The notes under the pieces are model-generated. The model was given only the letters and a program-made list of their open reading frames with translations, was not told where the DNA came from and searched no databases. A program made the translations under genes and the position numbers. From Litoditis marina (taxonomy: Eukaryota; Nematoda; Chromadorea; Rhabditida; Rhabditidae), in assembly GCA_964036275.1 (NCBI GenBank), contig OZ038438.1, forward strand, positions 5,214,978 through 5,278,977: a stretch of DNA of 64,000 nucleotides. Direction: 5' to 3'. This document shows positions 55,001 through 64,000 of this stretch, in pieces. Numbering within the stretch: position 1 is the first letter of the stretch; each line of letters opens with the position of its first letter.

Positions 55001-56409
55001 AGTTTTTTTTCTCGACGAACGTTTGTCCTTCATAGGAAACCAACTTGAAGAATGTACATGAATAAGGTGAAATTTTAGTTAGATTGAACACAAAACAATA
55101 AAATTAATAATGTTTGCTGCCTTTCAACATTTCTGAATTAGACAGCCACTCCACTGTTTAAGGACTGACATCCTAAGGTTTCATTGTTAGAGATTCGTGA
55201 TTCTCACGAGAACTTCCAAACTGATCCCTTTCTTAAGAGCTGCTGTTGACATTTCAGTCACATAATTATTTTCTTTGTCAATTGTGTGGTGTGGTTTGTG
55301 ATGTGTTTTCCATGAAACAACAAATATCAATAGTGGAATGTGTTTCTGATTCTGTTTCCAGGAACTTTCGAAGGAGTTTGAGGAGTGGGACCAGGTTCTC
55401 AACGAGCTGCAGCAATGGCTGAACACGGGCGAGCGGAAGAACAACTCTCGAATGCATGCACAGATGGATCACGCTCAGGTATAGTCCTTGTCGTTCCTAT
55501 GTGAACTCCTACAGTACCTGGTTGAAGTTTTTCCAATGAATTGTCTTCACAGAACGAGTTTTACAAACCATGTTTACAAATTCAAACCTTTGGTCTTCGC
55601 TGCTCCTGCTACACTAACTTTTTACATAATACATGTTTTAGTAGAATCGGCTACAGAATGTAATGTTTCCCTCTAATAAATTTTTCTTTCAGAAAACATT
55701 TTCTGATCTCTGCCAAAAGTTCAGCGAATTCAAGCATCCGAAATCGTTTGAGGAGAAATTGGAAAGAACTACTCGATCTCTCGCCGACATAGAAAATGCG
55801 CTTGATGACATGACAGGTATAGTTTCGATTATTCCAACGTGAAGTTCACGTAAAACATAGCTTTTCAGAAGCAAGTATGAAACTGGACCGAAACTGCTAA
55901 CATTTTTGTCCGTTACCCTTGCTCAAAGTATGGATAGTAGAGACTCAGAACATGTATTTTCTATCCTACAACAGTGGGAAATCGTTTGAAATAAAATTGA
56001 GGAAATCATATGAATACCTCATACCCTATTTTGATTTGTACATATGCGTTTTTTCTCGATTGGCTTCGACATTTTCATCGCAGGCATCGAAGGCAGTGCC
56101 TGTGGAGACGCACTTCTGGAGTCGAAACGTCTTCTACGAATGGTACGTCAATTGGAAGAAGAACTGCCCGGATTAGAGAAAGGAAAACAAGAACTGATAC
56201 AGGTTGGAAAGTTTTTCTGAGTTCTGAGGAACCATCTCAGGGGAAGATTAAATTTGTGTACTACGCTTTCGGAGAAGCAAACTAAAACTGTACATGTACA
56301 CCAAATTATTAGTTTGTTGATTAACCCCGCTCTAATTTGGTATATCAAACTTCAACACAGACGTATTTTCTCACCATACGACCTGTTCACAAGTTTTATT
56401 ATCGTATTG

Positions 56410-56480
<71 letters not shown>

Positions 56481-59400
56481 GGTATGTTGGCGAAATGTGT
56501 ATGCGCGGTAGCAGAACATCTCTTATATCACCTTATGACAAAATTTATATTGGCTTGATTTTCGCTTCATTTCTCTATTCGCCTACACATTGAAGACTTG
56601 AAGATCACGTGAACTTCCTATGAGTTCGCTGATGTTGTTACCGCGCCCGGTCGTATCCGTCACAGCTATTTTTCGCACTGAACAGATATTTTTCAGGGTG
56701 GTATTCTCGACAAGGAGTCGGCTTCCTCTTTCACCGATACAATTCGATTTGCCAAGAAGAAAAGTGAAGAGCTTGGATTGGTATGTTTTATGCGGTGATG
56801 CTAGCCCATTTTCTCATTTTTGAGGTACACAGTCTACGTAATAATGTTCAATATGAATTGTTTTACTTTTCTCTCCACTTTTGTTCTTTGCAGCGAGCCG
56901 AAGGAGCGGTGGACCGACTGGAGGACTGTGTACAATTGTACGATCGACTGGAACAACAATCCAAGGATGTTGATGATTTTCTGGTGGAAATTGAACAACA
57001 ATTGGAGGAATACTCGAAAACTGACCAGGTGAATGAATGGACATGGATATGGGAATTTGTTGATGAAAAATATCCAGAAAACGTAGAGAACTCAGAACAT
57101 GCCTGGTTGTGTTACAGTATTTTACTGTACTTACAGTAAATTACAGCATGGCTAGAATACAAATCGATTTTTTGGCGTTTCGACTAAAAAATACAGTATT
57201 TTTCCGAACCGTTCGTTCTTGAACTGTTCCGACTAAACGCGATTTAGTAAAATACAGGGCATTTTCGGACAAGTAGCTATAATTGTGCATATTCCATCAA
57301 CGCTGACCTCCCAACCTTTTTGAAATGCGTCAAAGTTTATTTCTAAGTTCTCCGAAGGCGTTCGAACAAACCATTATTCTGTGAGTATGTTTGATCATTT
57401 GGGAGACATATTTTATATTTGAACGATTACGATAAGATGTTAAGAATAGTTGGAACGAAGTTTAAATTCTACAGGATTTTCTCAGCAAAAAGCGGGTCAA
57501 TACTGTACATATAACTCTACCCGTTGTGTTTGTAGTTTGACCCAATCATTTCCGAGTCGTAATTCTACCAACGTACATGCAGATCAAACGACAATTAGGA
57601 TAATGTCATGTCTCGTATACAGTGTCTGGACGAAGCCCAAACTGAGCGAATGGTGGGCCAATGGAACCGAAACGAGACATCTCTCAAGTCATTGGAAGAC
57701 ACCGAGAGACTGCTACGAGAGAACGCTGTCAGAGTCGGCGAGAGACTGTGCACGGACAAGAGACGCAGAGCAGATGCACTGAAGCGCAGGCTCGATGATT
57801 GGAACAATGCAGCTCAGGTAGTTAGGTTCAAGCTTCCGAGAGAAAACGGTTGATACATCACCACTTCAATGAGGCTATCAGAATACGTATGCTATTATCC
57901 TAGAACATCCCGGCACCTGCGTCCCATCCTGCGTCTCTCGCTTTGCGCACTATTTCGAGACACTCTAATTCCGGGCGGTCGTAATAGTAGAGAACCAACG
58001 TTTGTTTGAGGAGACGCAGGTTGGCCCAGAAAGGTCGAGATGTTGACAACCTTTTATAAACCAATATTTGTATTAAATTCTTTTTATAATGGAAAAACAA
58101 AGGCTAGGGGCAATTAAAAGTTTTTATGCTGGTGTTCTCCAGGAAATGGCAGAGGACGAGGATGAGCAGCTTCTGCAGTTGGACGGCCTCTATCAGAATG
58201 TGATGGACCAGCTAAAGGAAGCCGAGGGACAAGCTCCAGCTCAGGTGCGACAACTGGGGTTGTTAGGGTCGACCTCGAAACTCGAAAACTTGACATTTTG
58301 AACCTAATTAACAACAACAACAACAGCAACAACTGATAATCAAAACCGATAATAAAAAGGCTTAGTGCAATGAGAGCTGATCCTATAGTTACCCGACACC
58401 TAAAAACTGAACGAGTTCGTATACTAGAACATACCGCCATCTTGATCCCATCCTGCGTCCCGCACGGGAACTTCGTTTTGCGAGATAGTTATGTCGGCGG
58501 GATGTAAGAGCGAAGAAACAGTGTTTGTTTGAAGAGAGGCAGGTTTTAATATGAGGCCGAGATGTTCATGACTACGGCCAAGCTCCTGGCACCTCTATTG
58601 ACTGATTGATTTATTACGTTTATGAATACGTGAAAAAAATGAGTTGAGAAGTGGAAAAAGGAGGTGGAAACAGAAATTTGCAGATGCGTTTTATATTAGG
58701 ACCAAATGTAACTATTGGGTCGAATGTAACTATTATTAAAACTTACAAGTGATTTCCAGCTGGCCGCCACCCTGCGTTTCCTGCGCGGGGATCGCGACAG
58801 ACTTTCGTCGCGAGTCAGACACCTAGCCGCCAAGAACCCGCGATTGTCCCGCACCGACGTGGTCACCAAAATCAACGACAAATGGAATGAGTTGGAGAAG
58901 AAACTGAACCAACCAGAAGAGGAAAATCAAACGGGTCTTCTCTCGCGCATGCAAATCGATGAACATCTTCCGTTTGCCGAAAAGGTACAGAGAATGACGA
59001 AATATCACTCATAGTTTGATCTCGTTACATGCAATAGTTACGAACTCCTATCAAAAAGCAATGAGATCAAACTATAAATAAAGCGTGCTGAAACATCATA
59101 CACCATGTACACTTCTTTAGGAAAAAACAAAGCCTACATGAAGGATTCGTACTTTCAAAGCAGGCTCATACGGTGTATGCTGCCCTATCAAGTTTTTGAG
59201 ACCATCCCATTTGACCAACTGTAGCTCGTTGAAGTAGGAAAATTTTGTGATAATAACAATAGTTTTTCCGTTGGTATCTCTCACAGCTTAGATTGTGGAG
59301 ATTACAACTTGGTTCTGACATTCTGCTTCTCACAAAACGTTATTCTCACATAATTTGGTTCTCCCAAAACTCGACAATCGAACCACTTGCAACCATTCAT

Positions 59401-62400
59401 TCAGGTTTCTCTCTTGGACGAGAAAATGAAAGAGGCAGCCGAGATGGTGAACTTCGACTCGTCCCCCGTTAGTAACGTCGCCCAGTGGAGTCAGCGTATT
59501 GAGGTGTGTTTGAAAAGAAAATATATTTGTAAACAGAATATGTTTCTGAATCTATTTATATGTAGTTGAATAGTCAAATAGCATGACGACTTCCTAATGA
59601 TTTAGTCTTGTGTATGTTACAAGAACCGGAACAATGTTAAGAAGTTGAACGGAGAGAGACCAATTCGATGAAAACCTACTCTTGAAAATAATGTTGTGTT
59701 GCAGAACCTAGATTCGTACCTGGAGTCGTGTCGGGACCCATTAGACGGAATTGTGGAAGAGGGACGGAAGATAGCGACCAGCGGAAGAATGGAACTCGAA
59801 TCACATACGGCCATCGATCGATTGGACGAAATATGTCATAGGATAGATGAGGTTGGTCCCGGTCTGAACCACGAAGGTTGACTAAATATGGTGTAGACAG
59901 ACATATCCACACACGAAAAAGTTTTGTACTTCAACTGGAATGCAGTAGGCTCAACTACAAACACTTGGGTCGAAGAACGTGTAATGTTTTTCCTTCTCAG
60001 CCCAGAACTAACCCGATGCTATCTTTGTCAAAGAAGATACGACAATATTCTGCACTTTTTCACTCTGGTTGAATAATACATCTCAGTTCTTCTCACGTTT
60101 TTTTTGCTGAGAAGCGAGTTACTAGAGAGGTATGTAGTCGCGTCTGCTGAAGTTTCGATAGTGGTTCCAACTAACAAAAGAGGTATTAGCACTGGGAGAA
60201 AACTAGAATGAAGGGAAACATTCTGATTCATCTGTGTTTCTCTGAGTAGTTAATGAATATTTTGAAGGAAGATCAGTAGATTGAAATGAATCAGTTTTTC
60301 ATTTTGAAAATTTCCCATAAGTTTAATAGTTCAAATAACAGCCCTTTTTATTCAAAAGTTTCTTGTTTCTTCCAAGCTTTCGCAGCTTCTTCACTCTTTC
60401 ACCACTGCTGAATCGAATTAATTAGATGGGTGTTCAGTTCGCAACACAAAATATCCGCACAAACGATTCCTCAACTAATTTCATCAATTTATTGTTTACC
60501 AAAACGCACGAGAGTAAGCACTATTCACATGAGACTCCTGTACCAAACACTACTGCTCTGTATTGTTAGTAGTTTGATCTTGTTGCGCTTTAGTCGTAAT
60601 TTGAGAACTCTGCTCCGTACGTAACCAACGTATTATCGCAGTTAGATCACTCATTCATATGGAATATGAGAGCGAGCTATTTTGGAAAAGTTGTAAACGT
60701 GTCAGCTTATCTCAGTTCTAGAACGAATTGTCAGTTTTGCAAAACGCTTTGTAATGTCAAACGTACACTTTTTTCTAGAACAAAAAATGCCACTTTCACA
60801 ATTTAAATGATCTGGTTCTACAATATCATCATTCTTTCATCATGTTTCAACTTCTCACGACATAAATTCCAAAGTTAGGTCAGAGAAAGTGAACATTCAT
60901 TCTGATGGTCCTCGATTTCAGCTGGAGCAAATAGTGGACAACCAGCGGACGGTCATCTCTCCCCTACTGGAGGAGACGGAATCGATTCATCGTGACGTAT
61001 GCAGCATGGAGACTGTTCTAGATCAGCTGGCACAGAGAACGTTCAGCGATGCCCAAGTTGTCAAGGTACCTGTTGAACTTTATCACTGTCTTTACCTGTT
61101 ACGGTTTCACGGATCAATGGTCGAAGCTTGTTTTTTTGTTTCGCTGCTAGACAACGGGCCAGATAAGATAACCGAACAGGTTTCGCCAATTCTGTTGATT
61201 CCGTGAATCACTAAGCAGTTTTGATTGTTGACTTTTCTTGTAGTTTGACAGGAAGGAAGAAAACTTCTATTTTTAGGCAACACGTTGTGATCTTCTGGAG
61301 CGTGACGCGCAGCTGTCGTCGCTGTCGCAGCGAGCGGCCGCAGTCCACGCCGAACTGCCGGGTCGGTCGGCGGAACGTCGCGACGCCACCCTCGCCTCCC
61401 TGCAAGAGAAAGTCGCCCAACTGGAGGCGGTCCTCAGTGCTAGTGACGCGACGCGCGCAATCGAAAATGCTACCCCAATACGAACATCGCCGGACCAGAC
61501 CAGCATGAGCAGCATCGGACCACTTGGTTAGTTTTGTTTTGTGATTACGTATGCCGGAACTTCCTGGCACTCCAATTTTGATTTTTCTAAAGAGTCGTTC
61601 GTTTTGTGCACTATGTCGTGTTACCCGATGCCTTGTTACCCGGTGGGATATGAGAGCAGGAACAAGCGTATGTTTTTGCCAAGAGAACGTACGCTGTATA
61701 ATATATAAATGAATAAATTTATTTCTTCATAAATGAGTAAAAAGTAGTGTTTGGTCATATTTTCAGCAATGGAGGCGCACGGTAACTTCACCGACACTTG
61801 TACTACGGAGGACGAAGGCACTCGGAGTGAGAGACAGGAAGAGGTGGAGAGGAAGGTAGAGGTGGAGAGAAAGATCATCCTCCCAGAGAACACGTCACCA
61901 CAAAGAGAGGATGGGGAAGAGAAGGAAGGGGAGGAAGAAAAGGAGAAAAGTACCGAGATTGTTTTGGAACCACACGTTAAGCCGCCGCCGGAGGAGGACG
62001 AGGTGTTCACGGAACCACCACAGAAAATCAGTGCCTCGATGGACGCCGGAATCAACATGGAAAAGGTGAGAAAAAAGTATCTCGAAACTGTTCCTGAAGT
62101 TAAAATCATGAATAAGATAGTTCAAATGTAATTGATAGTTGTGGTTTTGGATAGTATACCCTTCCAAGCGTGTTTTCCTTCTTTCAACAAAAACATAATG
62201 TTGGTTTCAGGTGTTTGAAAATCTGGATAACGTGGAGGACCAACTTTCCACGGATCAGCAGTTCCCCTTGGAGGGCCTGGCAACTGCCGAGAAGCGTTAC
62301 GATGTGAGTGGATTACATTCGATAACTCTTAGGGTCTGTTGGGAGCTACACCCTAGATAGCACACTAACCAACATTTCATTCAAAGTCGTCTGTAACCCT

Positions 62401-63649
62401 CAGTAAATGAAATTTCGTGTTTGCATTGGTTTTTTATGGCTGGTCCTATACTTTTTTTCTAGTTGCAGGGCCAGTTAACATTTCTCATTGTAAGTGTTAT
62501 GAATCCAATTCAAATCTACTCTCAGTTTACAAAACTAGTTGAATGGAAAATGAGACGATGTTTAGTGCGAGCCGAATTTATAAAATATTTGCCTCATGTG
62601 AGACTCGGAACGTTGCAAACCCACTGTACCAACTTGGCTTATAACACCGTTGTTGACGAATCGTATTTATGTGTTCTTACACAGCACAAGTGAGACATAC
62701 AGTATACCTACCTTCCTTCGAGCGACAACTATATCTAGTGTAAGTTTCAGATGTACGATCAGCTTCTGTCGGATGCCGTTTCGAAAGTAGATGAATACGA
62801 GATGACGCTGGACATGATGCAGGTGGAGCACACGCGGGAGAGAATCCACCATCTGAGACAGGATCTCGACGAGAGACGGAAACGCCTACCCGGCTACAAC
62901 CAGGAATGGAACAAAATACTCGCGGTGACTATAGTCTACACCATTCATACCAAGACCTATACAGTACACTCTCAATCTTCTCAGTGTTTCCTATCTGATA
63001 CAAACTTCAAGTTTGTCGAACACACTTCAAACACGCTTTCAGATTCGGAGTCAGAGTCGAATGCGGAAATTTTCCACATCACATTGCTCATAACATTCAC
63101 ATAATTAAGACGACCTGAAAATTTCATACTGTAAAAGTGTTAGTAGGAAAGATAAAGAATTGAATGTTTTCTCTAAACCTCTTTTCAATCTAAATATTTT
63201 GCAAAAATCCTAATTGCTTGTTTCAATGGACAACTACTTGGGTCTTGCATGATGTAAAGACAGTCTAAGTCACAGAAACGACGCTCACTTCATGACTTCA
63301 TTTGACGCGAAAGTAAAGTCACAACAATAGTTGCCAGTGTCTCCTAGTTCTTCTACATTTGGTCAGAACGTTCTAGAAAAGAGCGTGAATATGAAACAGT
63401 CAGTCGAACACACTATATGAAGGTAGGTTGGCTGCACACGTAATTTGTGCAATTCTTTCTGGCTGCTTGACTTGAAAGGCACAGAAAACGTGACAGAACT
63501 TTCATTCATTCTATTCACAATATTTTTTTCTCCAGAAACTGTCTGAAGCAGAACACAACGTGTCCCGGGGACAGAAGACGGTAAAAGATTACCCAGGCCC
63601 AGAGGCCCCTGTCAGCGAAGTTGAGAAAAGTCAATCCGAACTAGAACAG
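32193..63649 (+). CDS. dys-1: Dystrophin (DYS-1 type), 5' two thirds; continues past the window
   Basis: Links cortical actin to the membrane dystrophin complex in muscle. 48 exons with fully continuous phases and about 2077 codons: 32193-32262, 32467-32609, 33026-33202, 33485-33609, 33979-34094, 40116-40225, 40543-40618, 40952-41086, 41383-41465, 41844-41954, 42403-42560, 43352-43507, 43782-43959, 44859-45053, 45486-45545, 45963-46065, 46425-46522, 46789-46911, 47110-47199, 47532-47633, 47899-47961, 48352-48453, 48750-48871, 49275-49356, 49586-49690, 49965-50134, 50554-50634, 51084-51252, 51861-51978, 53278-53378, 53747-53902, 54271-54402, 55362-55478, 55693-55816, 56084-56202, 56697-56780, 56894-57028, 57623-57817, 58143-58244, 58760-58984, 59405-59503, 59705-59851, 60922-61065, 61277-61526, 61767-62065, 62211-62303, 62751-62924, 63536-63649. 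Start chosen at MLFSGGTAAKPKKDEKK. Beta-spectrin is less likely because the actin-binding domain is diverged and the rod is long. Confidence 0.85.
36058..36157. repeat. CACGTGA-ended MITE, single-arm copy
   Basis: It shares AAGTTAGCATTCTAATGAGG, CATCGTGCACTTTGTCATTG and AACATGTTTCACGCGACTGT with the copies at 47391 (same orientation) and 45701 and 52203 (inverted). Confidence 0.75.
36327..36448. repeat. Hairpin MITE, copy 3
   Basis: AAAGCAGGACGAGTATGTGG opens and CCACATAATCGTCCTTCTTT closes a near-perfect palindrome. The inner arms are CAACGGTCCTTTAAACTGCA and TGCAGTTTAAAGGACTGAAG. Confidence 0.9.
36922..36969. repeat. (CT)n microsatellite
   Basis: About 24 CT units with one CG interruption, in dystrophin intron 5. 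A second CT-rich tract lies 190 bases further on. Confidence 0.9.
37162..37208. repeat. (CT)n microsatellite
   Basis: CT repeat interrupted by single extra C residues. It makes a long artificial Leu/Ser open frame that I do not regard as a gene. Confidence 0.85.
40543..41954 (+). CDS. dys-1: Dystrophin exons 7-10: low-complexity linker between CH2 and rod
   Basis: Exon 7 is Ser/His/Gln-rich (SSGSTSQSHSHTEGDHQHQH). Exon 8 is open in two frames (see findings). Exon 9 gives GAAHPTASPEGKTPHRMKQ. Exon 10 gives a Ser/Arg cluster (RKSSSSSQKSGRSRRERKEA) and then EFENCLEQ, the first helix of the rod. Such linkers are poorly conserved and probably flexible. The Ser-rich basic part could be phosphorylated, which is inference. 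Confidence 0.7.
42403..63649 (+). CDS. dys-1: Dystrophin exons 11-48: spectrin-repeat rod
   Basis: From VLTWLLEAEEELSLL onward the protein is a chain of three-helix spectrin repeats, roughly 15. Each is marked by a helix-A tryptophan context, for example NQRWEELRAMALHRQTKL, GARWQSLCSWAENR, TQRWDNLVARIEEH, LEQQWKIQ, NDKWNEWELEKKL-like NDKWNELEKKL, and YNQEWNKIL. Exon 45 (61767-62065) is an exception: a Glu/Lys-rich, Pro-containing hinge (EEKEGEEEKEKSTEIV, KPPPEEDEVFTEPP). Exon 47 resumes helical sequence. The WW, EF-hand and ZZ domains are not reached. Repeat number is an estimate from spacing. Confidence 0.8.
42561..42750 (-). mobile_element. tRNA-derived SINE-like element, copy 2, starting at the first base of dystrophin intron 11
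   Basis: The plus strand starts GTATAGTGAATTTATAAATT, which is also the 5' splice site of exon 11. The rc B box GGAATCGAACCTGCGAGC and rc A box CTAACCACTGCGCTA follow, and the tail ends GCGACGACTATATATAC. The order and spacing match copy 1 at 30554-30755 throughout. Confidence 0.8.
43182..43330. repeat. Inverted repeat with 39-bp arms
   Basis: ATACCGCTCCATGCTACTGA on the left returns as TCAGTAGCATGGAGCGGTAC on the right. GAACGGAAACGTT returns as AACGTTTTCGTTC. The loop is about 71 bases. It lies just upstream of the acceptor of dystrophin exon 12 and its right arm ends 21 bases before that acceptor. Confidence 0.85.
44125..44297. repeat. Dispersed 178-bp repeat, copy 2
   Basis: Near-identical to 3795-3972 over its full length in the same orientation, with a short deletion in the middle. 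It lies in dystrophin intron 13. Confidence 0.85.
44480..44595. repeat. Hairpin MITE, copy 4
   Basis: It begins AGCAGGACGATTATGTGGAC and ends GTCCACAT-type inverted sequence ATTGGACCACATAATCGTCC. It is the best-paired copy, with a one-base shorter centre. Confidence 0.9.
44781..44847 (-). tRNA. tRNA-like sequence (Ser/Leu-like), probably SINE-derived
   Basis: On the minus strand it reads TGGTCGAGTGGTTAGCG (A box) and CCTGGGTTCGATGCCCACTC (B box) at normal spacing. It has no variable arm or paired acceptor stem that I can find. It ends 11 bases before dystrophin exon 14. Confidence 0.5.
45149..45192 (+). pseudogene. Duplicated tail of dystrophin exon 14 plus donor
   Basis: ATCATCAACTGGCTCAGGGA, GAACCCGTGAGATCATG repeats the exon end ATCAACTGGCTCAAGGA, GAACACGTGAGATCACG about 125 bases upstream with several substitutions. 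It has no acceptor of its own. Confidence 0.75.
45701..45796. repeat. CACGTGA-ended MITE, copy
   Basis: CACAGTCACGTGAAACATGC, AAAGTGCACGATGCCTCA and TTACGTGACAATTC; inverted relative to 36058. It lies in dystrophin intron 15. Confidence 0.75.
46078..46243. repeat. CCTGCGTC / GAACAT repeat family, copy (reverse orientation)
   Basis: TAACCTGCGTCGCCTCGAAC near the left and AAGTTGCCAAGATGTTCTAG at the right match, reversed and diverged, the pair at 57898 and 58425. It lies in dystrophin intron 16. Confidence 0.5.
47391..47503. repeat. CACGTGA-ended MITE, copy
   Basis: TAAGTTAGCATTCTAATTGG, GGCATCGTGCACTTGGTC and ACATGTTTCACGTGACTGTG; same orientation as 36058. It ends about 28 bases before dystrophin exon 20. 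Confidence 0.75.
48146..48327. repeat. CTCATGAGA-rich palindromic MITE, copy 1
   Basis: Multiple CTCATGAG/TCATATGAG blocks around GTAGCATAGCAGTCAATAGA, closing with CGAGGGATTGCTACGCTGCC. It shares this plan with 51308-51487 and lies in dystrophin intron 21. Confidence 0.8.
48912..48970 (+). pseudogene. Duplicated tail of dystrophin exon 23 plus donor and intron head
   Basis: CGAGTCCAGTAACAGGTATA followed by CCTACAGTACCC repeats the real junction CGAGTCCAGCAATAGGTATA followed by CCTACAGTAACC, 54 bases upstream. Both copies include the 5' splice site and the start-of-intron motif. Confidence 0.8.
51308..51487. repeat. CTCATGAGA-rich palindromic MITE, copy 2
   Basis: The ends GGCGTAGCAATCCCTC and GAGGGATTGTCACGCCGCC are imperfect inverted repeats. 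The interior matches 48146-48327. It lies in dystrophin intron 28. Confidence 0.85.
51990..52059. repeat. (CT)n microsatellite
   Basis: About 34 CT units starting 11 bases after the 5' splice site of dystrophin exon 29. Length variation here could affect donor recognition. Confidence 0.9.
52203..52310. repeat. CACGTGA-ended MITE, copy
   Basis: CACAGTCATGTGAGACATGT, AAAGTGCACGATGCCTCATT and ACTTCACGTGACTATTC; inverted relative to 36058. It lies in the 1.3-kb dystrophin intron 29, which otherwise shows nothing recognisable. Confidence 0.8.
54488..54538 (+). pseudogene. Duplicated tail of dystrophin exon 32 plus donor
   Basis: TAGCCGACATCTCGACCCTC, GTGCCCGAGGGATACAAAGT and TATAGTCG repeat the exon end GCCGACATCTCCGCTCTG, GTGCCCGAGGAATACAAGG and TATAGTA about 130 bases upstream. 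The donor is altered to AAAGTTATAG. Confidence 0.8.
56412..56477. repeat. (TA)33 microsatellite
   Basis: Uninterrupted TA dinucleotides in dystrophin intron 35. Confidence 0.95.
57898..58047. repeat. CCTGCGTC / GAACAT repeat family, copy
   Basis: CCTAGAACATCCCGGCACCT, ATCCTGCGTCTCTCGC, GTTTGTTTGAGGAGACGCAG and GGTCGAGATGTT are shared with 58425-58571. The ends and the CCTGCGTCTC/GAGACGCAGG pair are inverted. It lies in dystrophin intron 38. Confidence 0.75.
58425..58571. repeat. CCTGCGTC / GAACAT repeat family, copy
   Basis: TAGAACATACCGCCATCTTG, CCATCCTGCGTCCCGCAC, GTTTGTTTGAAGAGAGGCAG and GAGGCCGAGATGTTCATGA; same family and orientation as 57898. It lies in dystrophin intron 39. Confidence 0.75.
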
Positions 63650-64000
63650 GTCCGTCTATTCTCTCACAAATGCGCGATCAATTCAAGAGTTGAGGGACTT
63701 GGTTGAGAACGTAATTTTTTTGAGCTGTGAAACTGTAAATATATTGGTCCGTCGTTCCTCTCATATTTCCTGCTACCAACCTTCTTACAGCATGTAAATC
63801 ACACTGCTATTCAAATGTATGTAGTCCTAGACCATGTGCAACGAGTCCGTGTTCGAAAACTCACAAATGATGCAGAACTGCCAATACCTATTAACAGTAT
63901 TTACGCTTTACGTATAAGGAGTGACCAATCAAACTATCAACACAGCGGCTTTGGACAAGAACCGTACCTTTATATTTCCATTTTTGTATTGTATTTCGAT

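Noticed and set aside
56254..56558. Frames with poly(Tyr-Ile) on the plus strand
   Set aside because: Produced entirely by the (TA)33 microsatellite.
61211..61570. 119-codon minus-strand frame
   Set aside because: Antisense shadow of dystrophin exon 44; the plus strand fits the rod and splice phases.

Overview
The window is nuclear DNA of a nematode, probably a rhabditid (clade V) worm; the species cannot be told from the sequence. The evidence is short exons split by AT-rich introns ending in TTTTCAG, strong splice acceptors lying within about 5 nt of start codons (as expected for spliced-leader addition), a nematode-type FkbM-like methyltransferase, and a dystrophin gene of the DYS-1 kind. 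Almost all genes are multi-exon. The models below were built by hand from protein similarity, splice consensus and reading-phase continuity.

Layout. 1-3000: palindromic and tandem repeats, then a TMEM14-like membrane-protein gene (minus) that appears to diverge from a small uncharacterised gene with a possible Cys/His zinc-binding motif (plus). 4300-8230: several phase-compatible mini-exons of unknown affiliation. 8984-13770: complete bifunctional 6-phosphofructo-2-kinase/fructose-2,6-bisphosphatase. 14223-19914: complete myotubularin phosphatase of 17 exons, with one apparent GC-AG intron. 21357-24927: membrane-anchored FkbM-like methyltransferase. On the minus strand are a REEP5/YOP1 ER-shaping protein (25746-27058) and, upstream of it, Sm protein G (28210-29052), an operon-like arrangement. 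32193 to the right edge: the 5' two thirds of a dystrophin gene, 48 exons and about 2077 residues. It encodes two calponin-homology domains, a low-complexity linker and a long spectrin-repeat rod. The WW/EF/ZZ C-terminus lies beyond the window.

The non-coding DNA is rich in short mobile-element remnants: near-perfect hairpins, several families with inverted ends, a palindromic GGTAACC-rich element, and tRNA-derived elements. The most unusual pattern is in the dystrophin gene. Seven introns begin with exactly GTATAGT, several followed by related sequence that also forms the ends of the tRNA-derived element, and one such element starts at the first intron base. Three introns also carry a degenerate second copy of the preceding exon's tail plus its 5' splice site. 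Together these suggest recent remodelling of introns by a repeat that carries splice signals.
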